Source: Daldinia sp. FL1419 (Eukaryota; Ascomycota; Sordariomycetes; Xylariales; Hypoxylaceae). Taken from it: a stretch of DNA of 64,000 nt. The stretch's first letter is position 1. The number at the start of each line of letters is the position of its first letter. The stretch lies in contig MU623476.1 in the NCBI GenBank assembly GCA_025201765.1, positions 1-64,000 of the forward strand, read 5' to 3'. Shown piece after piece: positions 21,761-32,870 of the stretch. Below the pieces are notes generated by a model, which was not told where the DNA came from, did no database searches, and saw only the letters and a program-made list of their open reading frames with translations. A program made the translations under genes and the position numbers.

Positions 21761-23248
21761 ATGGCTCCTCGTGCTTCGCAGTGGGCCATCCCCGTAGGTG
21801 TTAGCCTAGGTGTCCCAATCGGTCTATACGTGCTTTTCATATTTTTGGGCGCTTTTCCATTTTTTCAGAGACAGTAAGACTATCACACCAGATCTACAGG
21901 ATTATTTTCAATATGATAATAACTTGAATACCTTAAGCTTTTTATATTGCCACCGACTCAACTCGTTGTTCTGGCACGACTTGAATAAACCAGAATATTG
22001 GGGATTCGCCAGTGAGTTCATATTTCATAAGACGAACATAAGACAATGAATGCCTAATCGATATGATATATCTAAAGGGAATCAAGTAACACCGTTCTCA
22101 CTAAGTACCGTTGATGGGGAGAGCATCTACGCGTGGCACATCTTGCCTCTTCCAACTTACTTAAAGCATGAGGATAAACTTCAAAGCCAACCACAAGGCT
22201 ACTCCGACGATATCACTAAGACGGCGACATTTAAGTTGCTCAAAGATGACCCCGACGCTCGTCTCGTAATATCATGTAAGACAGTTCAAATTACATTACT
22301 CGGATTACCACCAATGGTACTCATTATACTAATTATTACTCTGCAGTCCATGGGGTTAGTCGGTGCCTGGTGTATGGCTGTAGTTATTCTTATAATTGTT
22401 AACCTTTTTGCGCAACAGAACGGTGGCCATATTGCTCAGGGGTATCGTACTGACCATTATCACACCTTAACCGACTCTTCCCGTTACCACGTTTTAACCA
22501 TCGATTATCGCGGGTTTGGTAAGTCCACTGGTTCGCCGTCGGAAGCAGGACTTATTCACGATGGCATCGCTACCGTAGATTGGGCAATGAATGTGGCAGG
22601 TATCCCAGCTGACCGGATCGTTTTATTGGGCCATAGCCTCGGAACAGCCATAACAAGCGGCACTGCAGAGCATTTCTCTGCGGAAGGAATTGAGTTCGCA
22701 GGTATAATTCTCATAGCCGGGTTTTCTGACCTGCCAACTCTTCTTGCATCATATTCAGCAGCGGGATTAATCCCAGTGCTTTCACTTTTACGCCCAATCC
22801 CGCCTCTTCTCAGGTTCTTCCAGGGCTTCATTGTGGATAAGTGGAAATCGGCAGACCGGCTTGCCCGCTTCACGAGTTTGACACGGACAAGGCTGCGGCT
22901 GACTTTTATCCACGCCAAGAATGATTGGGCAGTACCGTCCCTCGAGAGTGATGCGTTATTCAAGTCTGCAGCTCGCGCCACTATGGGAGAAGATTTAGAC
23001 GACGGTAAATTTTCATCGTGGAAAGAGCAGCAAACAGTGCACAGAGACGACGGTACCTTTATAGCAGTTGCTAAAGCAGAGCCGAATATAATTATTAGAG
23101 AAGAATTCGTGCCATTCAGTGGTATGTGATCTAACCAGTCCCATGGGAATTTGAGGCAATACTAACAGGAGAAGGACATAACGAAGTTATAGTGTCTTCG
23201 GCAGTTTCGCTCGCCGTCATGAGATCTTTTGAGCTCCATGCTAAATAA
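21761..23248 (+). CDS. ABHD12-like membrane alpha/beta hydrolase, 391 aa
   Basis: Six exons close in frame: 21761-21873, 21938-22011, 22078-22275, 22347-22354, 22419-23121, 23169-23248. Exon 4 is only 8 nt (TCCATGGG). With the preceding T it encodes Phe-His-Gly, completing the HGNGGH oxyanion motif (residues 130-135), which no other splicing restores. The N-terminus has one membrane segment (about residues 9-33). The nucleophile elbow is GHSLGT (Ser204), the acid is in HAKNDW, and the catalytic His is in GEGHN (about 369) encoded by the last exon. This architecture is that of ABHD12/monoacylglycerol-lipase-like enzymes. The last intron ends ATACTAACAG, with branch point and acceptor almost merged. 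A model ending at 23129 would lose the catalytic His. Confidence 0.85.
22347..22354 (+). other. 8-nt microexon of the ABHD12-like gene
   Basis: Bounded by CTGCAG upstream and GTTAGT downstream, with introns of 71 bp (22276-22346, branch point TACTAATT) and 64 bp (22355-22418). It supplies the His and Gly of the hydrolase HGNGGH motif. Confidence 0.8.
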
Positions 23249-23775
23249 ATTTACCCCTTGAGTATTTTATAGAGCAAATCCAATACTCAGATCATCCATA
23301 TAGGTACCTTCTATTCGTGCATAATCGATACATGTATGGAAGTATGCAGATTCGCCGGTCTACCTTGTATGATTTCCTTTGTCCATGATGTAGAATAGAT
23401 ATACACCATGTAAGAGGTAGTGAGTCTATACCTAGGTACCTAGGTACATGTAATATTTAATTTGGGATTAGGGAAATACTGTATTATAACGCGTCCCTTG
23501 CAGGCTTAGAATATAAGTATGAGGCAGGTACGAAGTACGATACAAAGGTATCTAGGTACCTATGTACCATTAGATACACCCATGCAAATAGGAAGGAACA
23601 TGCAACTAGAAATTTATAGCGGGGTTAATGTTGCCCCGCACTGTAACCCTGCCATTGATGAGATGCATTTACCTTAGCTTCTTGACCTGAACACAACTTC
23701 AAGCAATTTATTCAGAGCACGCCTTATCCTCCTCTATCATCGATCTACGACTTGGCATACGGTACCTGGAACACC
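23249..23775. other. intergenic region with overlapping TACCTAGGTA palindromes
   Basis: Two overlapping perfect TACCTAGGTA palindromes lie at 23429-23438 and 23437-23446, and a related TCTAGGTACCTATGTACC lies near 23550. It is the promoter region of the N-myristoyltransferase gene. Confidence 0.5.
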
Positions 23776-25471
23776 ATGTCCGAAGAATCGAAGCCCGTCA
23801 AGGGCAAAGGAAAGGAGAAGGAGAAGGAAAAGGAAAAAGCTGCTAAGAAGATTCATAAAGCTATCGACGGCCTCTCCAAAGATCAAGTAACCCAACTTCT
23901 CGACCTCAATCCCGCTCTCGCAAACGAACTCGGCAGTGGAAGCAATGATGATATCAATTCTACAACCGAGGCTCTTAAACGTCTCAACCTCCAGGATATT
24001 ATGACCGGCTTGGCTTCTAGCGGTAAAAATGTCAAAGACATGGGTGCCTACAAGTTCTGGGCCACACAACCTGTCCCTAAGTTCGGAGAAGACGATTCCA
24101 ACCAGCCCTTTGAAGAAGGCCCTATCAAGATTCAAACTGTCGATGAAATTCCAAAGTCACCTGCACCTCTGCTCGACGGTTTCGAATGGTCCACCTTAGA
24201 TTTACTTGATGATAGCCAGCTGAAGGAGGTATGGGAATTACTAAATGGACATTATGTCGAAGACGATGAGGCTATGTTCCGCTTTAATTATTCAGCAAGT
24301 ATCCTCAAATGGTAAGACTTTTGCATCAAGCTTATCTACATTTTAATTTTCTTTCCCCTTTCTTGCTCTCGCGTCTACTAGAGGGGTAAAAAATAAAATA
24401 GGTTACTAGCTAACAAACTCATGTTTAGGGCCATGATGCCTCCTGGATGGAGAAAGGAATGGCACCGAGGAGTTCGGGCCTCACAGTCCAAGAAATTGGT
24501 TGCGTTCATCGCCGCTATTCCGGTTGAGCTGCGCGTAAGGGACAAAACCATACACGCCTCTGAAGTCAACTTCCTTTGCATACACAAGAAGCTTCGATCT
24601 AAGCGTCTTGCTCCGGTACTGATTAAAGAGATCACCCGTCTTTGCAATTTAGAAGGCGTCTTCCAGGCCATCTACACTGGAGGCATCGTGCTCCCGAAGC
24701 CTGTGAGCACATGTCGATATTACCACCGAGCCATCAATTGGCAAAAGTTATACGAAGTCGGATTTAGCCCCCTACCGGCAAACAGCAAGCCCCAATTCCA
24801 GGTCAGGAAATATGCCGTGCCAGAACGAACCTCGATCAGAGGACTGAGAGAGATGCAAAAGAAAGACATTGGTGCTGTTCAAGATCTTCTCACTCGATAT
24901 TTGGCCAAGTATGAATTGGCCGCCGAGTTTAACAAGCAAGAAGTCGAGCATTGGCTACTGCATAACAAGAAGCATCCCCTAGAAGAGCAAGTCGTTTGGA
25001 CTTATGTTGTCGAGGTAACCTCCCTTGTTCTAGGTGAGATTTTACTCGGGCTAATCGCATCGATAGGATGAGCATAAGAAAATCACAGACTTTATTTCAT
25101 TTTATTGTCTCGAGTCGTCAGTAATCGGACCCTCTAAGCATTCAAACGTGAAAGCAGCTTACCTCTTCTATTACGCTACCGAGGCAGGACTCGCCACCCC
25201 TGTCGATAGGGAGGCTTTGAAAACTCGTCTTAATGCTCTTGTTTCGGATTCCTTAGTATTCTGCAAGCAGTATAATTTCGATGTCTACAATGCTCTCTCA
25301 CTCATGGACAATGGCTTGTTCTTAGAAGAACAGAAATTCGGCCCTGGAGACGGCCAGCTCCATTATTACCTTTTCAACTACCGAGCGAATCCCATAGCTG
25401 GCGGTGTCGATAAGAGAAACCGCTTAGATACCGAGACACTTAGTGGCATTGGGTTAGTAGAACGTCCTTAG
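23776..25471 (+). CDS. NMT1: glycylpeptide N-tetradecanoyltransferase (N-myristoyltransferase), 508 aa
   Basis: Three exons: 23776-24311, 24429-25014, 25067-25471 (introns 117 and 52 bp). The product transfers myristate from myristoyl-CoA to N-terminal Gly of proteins. The N-terminus is a Lys/Glu-rich tail ([12 protein letters not shown]) seen in fungal NMTs. Diagnostic segments are [19 protein letters not shown] restored across intron 1, [20 protein letters not shown] (acyl-CoA and catalytic region), [11 protein letters not shown], and [12 protein letters not shown]. Full length agrees with the family. The C-terminus reads GIGLVERP; in characterised NMTs the terminal carboxylate takes part in catalysis and the end is hydrophobic, so the last residues deserve checking. 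The start at 23776 is preferred over the frame-open 23752 because MSEESKP resembles other NMT starts. Confidence 0.95.
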
Positions 25472-26332
25472 ATTGTTAGATGCTGGTCGCTAACACTATA
25501 GTAGCAAAACCCAAATTTGAGCTTACGTGGGTGCATTGATGGTCTGGATATTGCCATGTCTATAAGAATAGATAGCATGTGATTCACTTCGGATATCCGG
25601 GGACAGAGTTCCTCATCCTAGAGATTCGTTAACTGAATCGATTTATCATAGCTGGCTATCACATGGTTTTTTACGCGGAGTTCTCCGTGGCGGATCTACA
25701 GGGACGCCGGACCTCGAAGCTCCAGCTTATTACATCACCCAGGTTGCTTCAGGTGCCCGTTCTTCGGGAACACTTTTTTCAAGAATTGCGGTAATTATTC
25801 GCTCGGGTAGATGCATCTATAAATGATACCTGAAGTACAGCCTGAGAAGGCTGGAATAACTTTGAGCCAATCAGATGCCTCGTGTCTGTCCCGATATGTT
25901 GCTCAATAAATTGAGATCGGAAATGCCTGTGATGTTGCCATGTATACCTTGCAGCCAATTGATGAAGTCCTTATCGCTTTATTAAAAGTATACATTTTTC
26001 GTACGTCCTAGCCATAAAAAGATTTGTCAAGTGTTTTCTAGACGCCACAGATCCCGCTCGTAGTCGCCCGCACACGTGGCAGAGTCGGATGATATTCGCC
26101 AGTGCTTGTTGGTGTGTCAGAATTCTCCAGGAACGTCCACGTCTTTGAGAGTCAATGCTCATACCGCAAATCAAAGTAGAGAGGCCCGTGAGCCTGTGGC
26201 GTTCCGTTGAGTAACATGACTCAAGTTGCCTCAGAGGCTCCCGGGAAGCGGGATACGATCGAGATTCATGTTCTCGAAGGCTACTACTACCTCTTCCGTC
26301 GTTAACGACACTGACGAATACTCATCCCGAAG
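25472..26332. other. intergenic region, 0.9 kb
   Basis: Only short, motif-free ORFs (for example 25971-26174 on the minus strand). No gene is seen. Confidence 0.4.
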
Positions 26333-26705
26333 ATGTGCGAATACATGTTGCTAAAGTGGTACTGTGAAGAGTGCGGAGCAGTATGCTTTCCCCCTCTAGA
26401 TGTCTTAACTCTCTCTACGCACATCCCATTCACGAGAATTGTCCCCGAGGCTTCTTCCAAGGCTATGGCCTTCCCCAAAACAGGTTCTTACGAGCTTAAT
26501 ACATTACCCTAGAAACTTACATTGATGGGAAACGACGCTAACTAGTTTCTTGTAGTGGTACACCAGCGATGAGGTCAAAGTTGGGGACTGTGAGGAATAC
26601 GATGAGACGGGCGAGTGCAGCCAGAAGAACCTCGTAAGAGAGGAAGAGTCAGACGCCTGCGGGCTCTGCGACGACTGCACGCCTAAGGAGGACGCGGACT
26701 TTTAA
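26333..26705 (+). CDS. small Cys-rich hypothetical protein, 65 aa
   Basis: Two exons, 26333-26380 and 26556-26705, with a 175-bp intron (GTATGC...CTTGTAG) that has a strong branch point GCTAACTAG 17 bp before the acceptor. The product starts MCEYMLLKWYCEECGA and continues with an acidic second exon containing CSQ, CGLCDDC and a DADF end. Eight Cys in 65 residues include two CxxC-type pairs (C11/C14 and C53/C56), which suggests a metal-binding mini-domain such as a zinc ribbon. There is no signal peptide. I do not recognise a named family. The gene is too short to be certain; the support is the splice signals and the consistent Cys/Asp/Glu bias of both exons. Confidence 0.5.
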
Positions 26706-29700
26706 GCGAGAGCCTATACTGAACGATGAAACTCTAAGACATAAAAAAGGAGTACCCGCGGTGAGATTCGGGATGGTGGATGTTAGTGTACCACCTCAGA
26801 CTATGCATATTTTGAACGCCCCCTGAATTATCTCCATTGCCATACCCGGTCAAAACTTGCTAACCGCCATCATCTTTCTAGATAGCCCCATCCTAGTCAT
26901 TGAGAATATCCTCATCCATCTGGAAGGAAAAAAAGATTAATAATACCATCGGCCTAAAAAATAATAGTCGGGAGTCCCATCATTTTACAGGGGTGTACGA
27001 TACCCGGCGTGGTATCTGTGGTCTAATGCTTTACGAAAAACTCTTGTCTGATTCGATCGACCGCGCGACCCCCTTTTTTTTTCCATTACCTCTCTTTTGT
27101 TTTCCCCGGAGTAACCTATCTAATAAATCAGATGACTATGGGGACATCCCCATGCCACCAAAAACCCGCTATATGGTGACCACATTTATATGCACAGCTA
27201 AATTTAGGCTCAGTTGCCGCCCCAGTTGGATGGGATGGAGAGGGTTAGCCAGGGCCGTTTGACTTATTTACTTACGTACGGGTTATCGTCGGTTGGTTGG
27301 CGTGCGAAATGGGGATCTGGGGGCATTACCTGCCTGCGTACCCTAACCTAAGGTGCTTACTCGTGGTAGTTGATGTCGGATGAGTTGTCTTTTGGGAGGA
27401 GTGAGTTTATTGCGGATCGCATCTTGGGTACGGTGGAAAACTGGGAAGATATGTTGAGGTGGGCTCTTCATAAGGGTGGAAAGGGGTTCTTCTTTCTTTG
27501 TATGGCTACGGCGGGCGGCAGTTCTGATCCTTTTAAACTTGATTTATGCACCTACGGTACGCGGCCCGGTGGGCCCCTCGATACCTATTTGACATGTTCT
27601 AATACTGCCGTTATGGGTAGTAAGGCTAACGGGTGTATGTAATAGAGATATGTCTAGATATTGCCTTGTCTGCCGAGCAGGACTTCCATGTTGGAATACG
27701 AGGAATTTGTTATCGTGCAGCCTATAGCCCTCACGTTGGGAGTTCTATTATTAGCAATTTCCCCACAGTCTGTTGAATGCATCTTATTATTAATAGGTTG
27801 ACATTGAAAGGCTTGGTTTGCGAGTTATATGGATGTAGTGGTAATAATTATGACCTGTGCTACTTCTGGAGTTACAGCAATTGGTAGGTCTCGGAAATTA
27901 CTTTTTGTAACGAAACGTCTTCCATGTGTCTTTAGAGAATAGGAGATGGAAGGTAAAGTTGCCTTTTTCTTCGAGCATCTTACCATCGAGTCTCTCGAGG
28001 GTGTCATTTTACGTAAATTGTATTGAAATAATCGATAATTTTCCAAGCGTATCATTAGATCCTTGACTTAAATAGGCCACATATAAGCTGGCTCGTGTAG
28101 TCTAATTTGTTGACATACACAAGAGTGTGAAAGGTCCCTGATATATTACATGTGCCCATACATGGTTGAAACCATGGTCAAGTCTTTACATCTAGCCATC
28201 TTTATAAGAGGTATATAAGCTTCATTGAGGTCTTTGACATAGGGTGAATTATACTCTTCCTTCTCTCTGTCGCACCCTATATTGACACGTATATCATGCC
28301 CCTACTCTTATGTATTAATCACTTGAATTATTTCGTTTTAGGTTGATATTTACCTATGTAAGTACCTATATATGGTTATTCGTTCTGATTATAAGTTGAT
28401 TTTGCACAACTCAAGCGACAGCCATCGGTCGAGTTCCCATTCTATTTTATCAAGCCAGAATGTTAATACCTATTGATTAGTTGTATGATATGTTTTAAAT
28501 GATGCGGTGGGAAAGTAATCGTACAGACGCTTTAATTTCCCCGAGTGATATCCTCGAGTATTGGAGATTTTTCTACTTCGATATTTGTATCAACTAAGAG
28601 TTAATCCGAAAACTCGTTGGTGTTTAGGTTTACAACGTAGACACGGTTAAGCCAGAATCAAGCGTAATTGCATGGACGTATATTCGATGGTCTGTGTTAT
28701 TTGAGAATGAGCACCCATCTATATTTAATTTACGTTTTGTAGAAGCTCTTCTCTTAGCGCGGCGAATCCCCAGAACCTATGCTCTATTTTACGAGCTTTA
28801 TTAGCTACCTACCTAGGTAGCCAGATATTTATCATTTACTTTCTTTTTAATTGAGTAATCTAATCGAGGTAAACCAGACATCAATATTTAAATTTAGCAA
28901 TATAGCAGCTATCTTCTTGGACGAACTATTTGCGTACCTATCCATTTGTAGAAAGACATGTCAAGCCTCAAGATAGATGAGCTTACTATTTGTACTACAT
29001 GATCCGTAACGCTCATGTGAGCTGTAAACATATTCCTCTAGACGTCACAGTATCCAAGTAGGCATCGTATACTGCCTCTACCGATATCCGTCAATAATTG
29101 GTGACAGGAGCCGGCCGAGTGCCGGAATTATACGTATATGGCGGAGGATGTAAAATGATACCATCGTAAGGCTTTGATGACATGATGCGGAGAAAGGTTG
29201 AAGCTGGTAGCCAATAAGGATAGCGTCGTAGCACGCCATATGCTTCCATTCTAGAAACAGCTTAGTGAGGGGTTACTTTATCGACTCGGCCTTGCGCCAG
29301 GGCGTTGTAGGCTTGCGCGGGGCACGTCCAAACGTTGTTTTCGAAGAGAAAACATAAGATAATCAATGAATTGCGACATTTACAAAAGTAGTCTGTCAAT
29401 TCCCGTTTTAGGTCTTTTAGGTCTTGATAGCCACGAATAGAGACAACTATTGGTCAAGCGTGAATCCTAAAATCAGTCTATTCATCTTCGATCCATGGCC
29501 CACCTGCTTTAGTCCAGCCGCATGTGAGCTGCCTCCCGAGGGAACGGACTATCTATTCTTCTACGTGATGATTATATAGCTGACGTCGTGCGCTAGTCTG
29601 ACATTGAACTGACCCCCCCCTCCTTGTAGCCATCTCCTCTTCTTTCTTTTTATTTTCTGACTCGTGATACCCATCCTCACCGTATACCCAATCGCTTCTC

Positions 29701-29736
29701 TCTTCAAATCAATATACTAGACTCATACTAATCACA
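26706..29736. other. gene-poor region, 3 kb
   Basis: No gene can be supported. The longest + frame (27373-27642, 89 codons from ATG) has no recognised motif. A perfect TACCTAGGTA palindrome is at 28810-28819. The last 150 bp are pyrimidine-rich (C run near 29613, CT-rich 29620-29660), as expected for the promoter of the highly expressed peroxiredoxin gene. Confidence 0.4.
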
Positions 29737-30546
29737 ATGGCCGACTCCCGAGCTGCACCGTAAGTATTTTGTTTTCTTCTTCTTTGGGCTTTTTGAAGCT
29801 GTTCGCCTAGCTCACACTCCAACGTAGTCTCCGTCTGGGCTCCATTGCCCCCAACTTCCAGGCCGAAACCACCAAAGGTCCCATCGACTTCCACGAGTTC
29901 ATTGGCGACAACTGGGTTGTTTTCTTCTCTCACCCAGAAGATTTCACCCCCGTCTGCACCACCGAGCTCGGTGCTTTCGCCAAGCTTGAGCCCGAATTCA
30001 CCAAGCGAGGCGTTAAGCTAATCGGGTTATCCGCCAACACTCGTGGCAGCCACGAAAGCTGGATTAAGGATATTGACGAGGTTACTGGCGGCCACGTCGC
30101 GTTCCCCATCATTGCCGACAAGGAGCGCAAGGTTGCTTACCTTTATGACATGTAAGTTATTGTCTGGCCTAAGACTTAGCATCAAATCCTAACAGCGATG
30201 ACCCAGGCTTGACTACCAAGACACCACCAACGTCGACGAGAAGGGCATTGCTTTCACTATTCGCTCTGTCTTTATCATCGACCCCAAGAAGACTATCCGA
30301 ACCATCCTCTCCTACCCCGCCTCTACTGGTCGTAACTCGGCCGAGGTTCTGCGAATTGTCGACTCTCTCCAGACCGGAGACAAGCACAAGGTTACAACCC
30401 CGATCAACTGGGTCCCCGGTGACGATGTCATCGTTCACCCTAGCGTCAAGAATGAACAGGCTAAGGAGCTATTCCCCGATTTCCGTATCGTGAAGCCCTA
30501 CCTGAGATTTACTCCTCTTCCTAAGGAGAAGGCTACCGTCTTGTAG
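29737..30546 (+). CDS. 1-Cys peroxiredoxin (Prx6 type), 228 aa
   Basis: Three exons: 29737-29759 (only 23 nt), 29828-30151, 30207-30546, with introns of 68 and 55 bp. The product reduces hydrogen and organic peroxides. The peroxidatic Cys lies in HPEDFTPVCTTELG (Cys51). The length, the LSYPASTGRN segment, the DGDK-like TGDKHKVTTP and the C-terminal arm FRIVKPYLRFTPLP are those of the Prx6/1-Cys class. No second resolving Cys is in the usual 2-Cys position. There is no mitochondrial presequence, so a cytosolic location is likely. Codon use is strongly biased to C-ending codons (ACC, GCC, AAG), consistent with high expression. Exon 1 is a tiny start exon, so simple ORF calling misses this gene. 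Confidence 0.93.
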
Positions 30547-32870
30547 ATGGTTGGGAGACCCTAGGATGAGGTCACGGTCTTAATGAGGGATAACGGATAT
30601 CAAGAATCCGGACTTACTTGACCCGTATGCTTTGTCATGAAAACGTAGCATTGGAGGAAAGAATATCTTATTCCGTGACTTTCACACTATAAATAATAAA
30701 AATCAAATAAGAAATAATTATCCCCCAAGTTTTACTAAAGCGTTAGTTATGTGATATATCTGGTTAGGACTTCTAGCGAATACCTACCTAGGTTAGGAGG
30801 TAGGCACGTACGTATAGTAGGTACGTTGTCCCGCATTAACCACCGAGCTTGAGCCCTCCTGAAACTAACTAAGGTTAGTGAATCTAACCTAGGCTATTTC
30901 CTTGGGCCGTATTCTAGAATCTTGCTACATACTGGGATGCTAGGTCTTGCCCACTTTAGCTCAGAATAACGTTAATTGCGTTGCTAGCGCATTCGAATAC
31001 TCATGTCGGTAATCGTGGCTTTGACTTGACATGTTTTCTGTAGCTCGCTTCTGGTGGATTTAATGTTGCATGAATGAGAAAGAGTATGTATCGGCTCGAA
31101 AGCTACCTGGGTATATATATCTTGTTACCAACTCCCAATCTATAGTGCTTAGTGTGTAATTTAAAACGGAAACAGTGGTGAGAGGGTTATGATTTGACTA
31201 TGTCGTTCAGTTTAGATAGATGTCTCTCACAGACAAAGACTTATAGGTTACCAAGATTTTGCATCTGTAATACCTAGGTACGCATTAGAGCTATCGGTAA
31301 GATAAATTACCCTTCATTCTTACCGCATAGATGATCTCCGACTACCTATTTGCTATTAATACATTTACGTATACGGGCCGAGCGGGTGAATCTTGAATCC
31401 TTATGTGAGATAGCTTAATATTGTAGACCCTGAAAAAACGTGGCATTCATGCTTACTGCGTGTTTACACTACGTAGGTAGGTACCTAAGTATGTATGTCA
31501 TTCGTCCAAAAAGGTGGTACATTAATATACGTAGTATAGCTCATTTATAGATTAGATGAAGATACGATATTTAAATAAAGCTTCATGCGAGAACATCAGA
31601 TATGATGGAACTTGCCGTAGATTCGCACATGAATATCTCTGCTGAGATGGGTCGGATGGAGCTATGGATCAGTACCGTTTTTATGTACATGTATCTCATA
31701 CAAGTACCTAGGTACAGGTGTTCTCCCCGATGTTCCAATGGGAGGATTAGCTGTAATAGCGTGGATAACGAATTAACTCGACAGCTTGAACAACTCGGTG
31801 AGCTTACCTACCTGATATAGACTAGTCATTTTCGGATAAGAGCTTTTTAGCGTGGCGTCTAAAGGATCCGCCTCCACTTTTGGAATCTTTCTTTAATTCT
31901 TATTGCTCAAATACCGGAATACCATGCATACAGCAACGAAAAGGGAGGTGGGGTCAAGGTAAGCGTACGTACAAAAAAGAAATAAAATCAAATAAATCAT
32001 TAGTCAATTGATTCCAAAAAAAAAAAAGATGCGCAGCCTTAATTCCTCCGTGCAGGAGTTAGACAAGACCCGTGGACATGACTCCTCAAACCTCAAACTT
32101 GGCCTCCACCCCCTTTTTTTCCCCCTTACAAACAGGCACTACCGCTAATCGGCAGAGAATACGGGACCGTCTGTGCAATTAGAGAACATCCTTTTAGATC
32201 TTCGGAGCGCCCGGAGAAAACGAACGTACATTACAGAGAAACCTTATACAACCTATAGCAAAGAAGAATAAGAAGACCGCGGGACTCGGAAGAAAGCGCG
32301 CGGCATACAGCATACATTACCACACATACAGAACGGAGCCAGGGTGTAGAAAGACAGGGAAGACGCATCGTCGACCGAGCATTTAAGATTGCCAATTGCG
32401 ACGTCGATTTTCTAAAAAGACCTCGTTTTTTTTGAATTATTGCTTACCAAGGACCAAGGTATGTCATAGGACATCTGGTCGATGCTTGTCACCTATTCCC
32501 TTACCATCTCGAGTATCGTGTTCTATCTAGTACGATCCTCGATTCCTCCCATGTTTATCAAGCTCTCGTGGCACCCCTGGCTCGGAGCCGCCTCGTGCCT
32601 CGTGGTCTTTCGTTAGCTTTAGCCCTACCGTCGCGTCTTTTCCAAGACCGGCCGAAGAAATATCCCCCTGTTGTCCTAATCCTAGTGCCGCGTCTCCTAA
32701 TAATACTTTTCCGGTTCTTCTTCCCAGCTACCCTGGCATCTCTATTAGAGTAGTACTCACCCGGGTTTCTGGCACATTTCTATTTTTGAGGCTCGGTTCC
32801 TCGTCTTCTAGATCTCTTCTTTAGCCCTGAACACCATCGTGTACACGCCGCTAAAAGGGAGGGGCCAAAA
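30547..32870. other. gene-poor region, 2.3 kb, including a probable long 5' leader
   Basis: 30547-31850 is AT-rich, with perfect TACCTAGGTA palindromes at 31271-31280 and 31705-31714 and related AGGTA words. From about 32150 to 32870 the sequence becomes gene-like in composition and probably contains the promoter and 5' leader of the kelch/BTB gene. An upstream frame of 61 codons (32568-32753, MAPLARSRLV start) lies in it. No separate gene is supported. Confidence 0.4.

Noticed and set aside
17128..25471. Secondary-metabolite gene cluster (several hydrolases and an SDR)
   Set aside because: No polyketide synthase, NRPS, terpene cyclase or P450 is present, and the hydrolases are interleaved with housekeeping genes (SWC3, NMT).
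27373..27642. 89-codon ORF in the gene-poor region
   Set aside because: No motif, no splice-consistent extension and no promoter signs; similar lengths occur by chance here.
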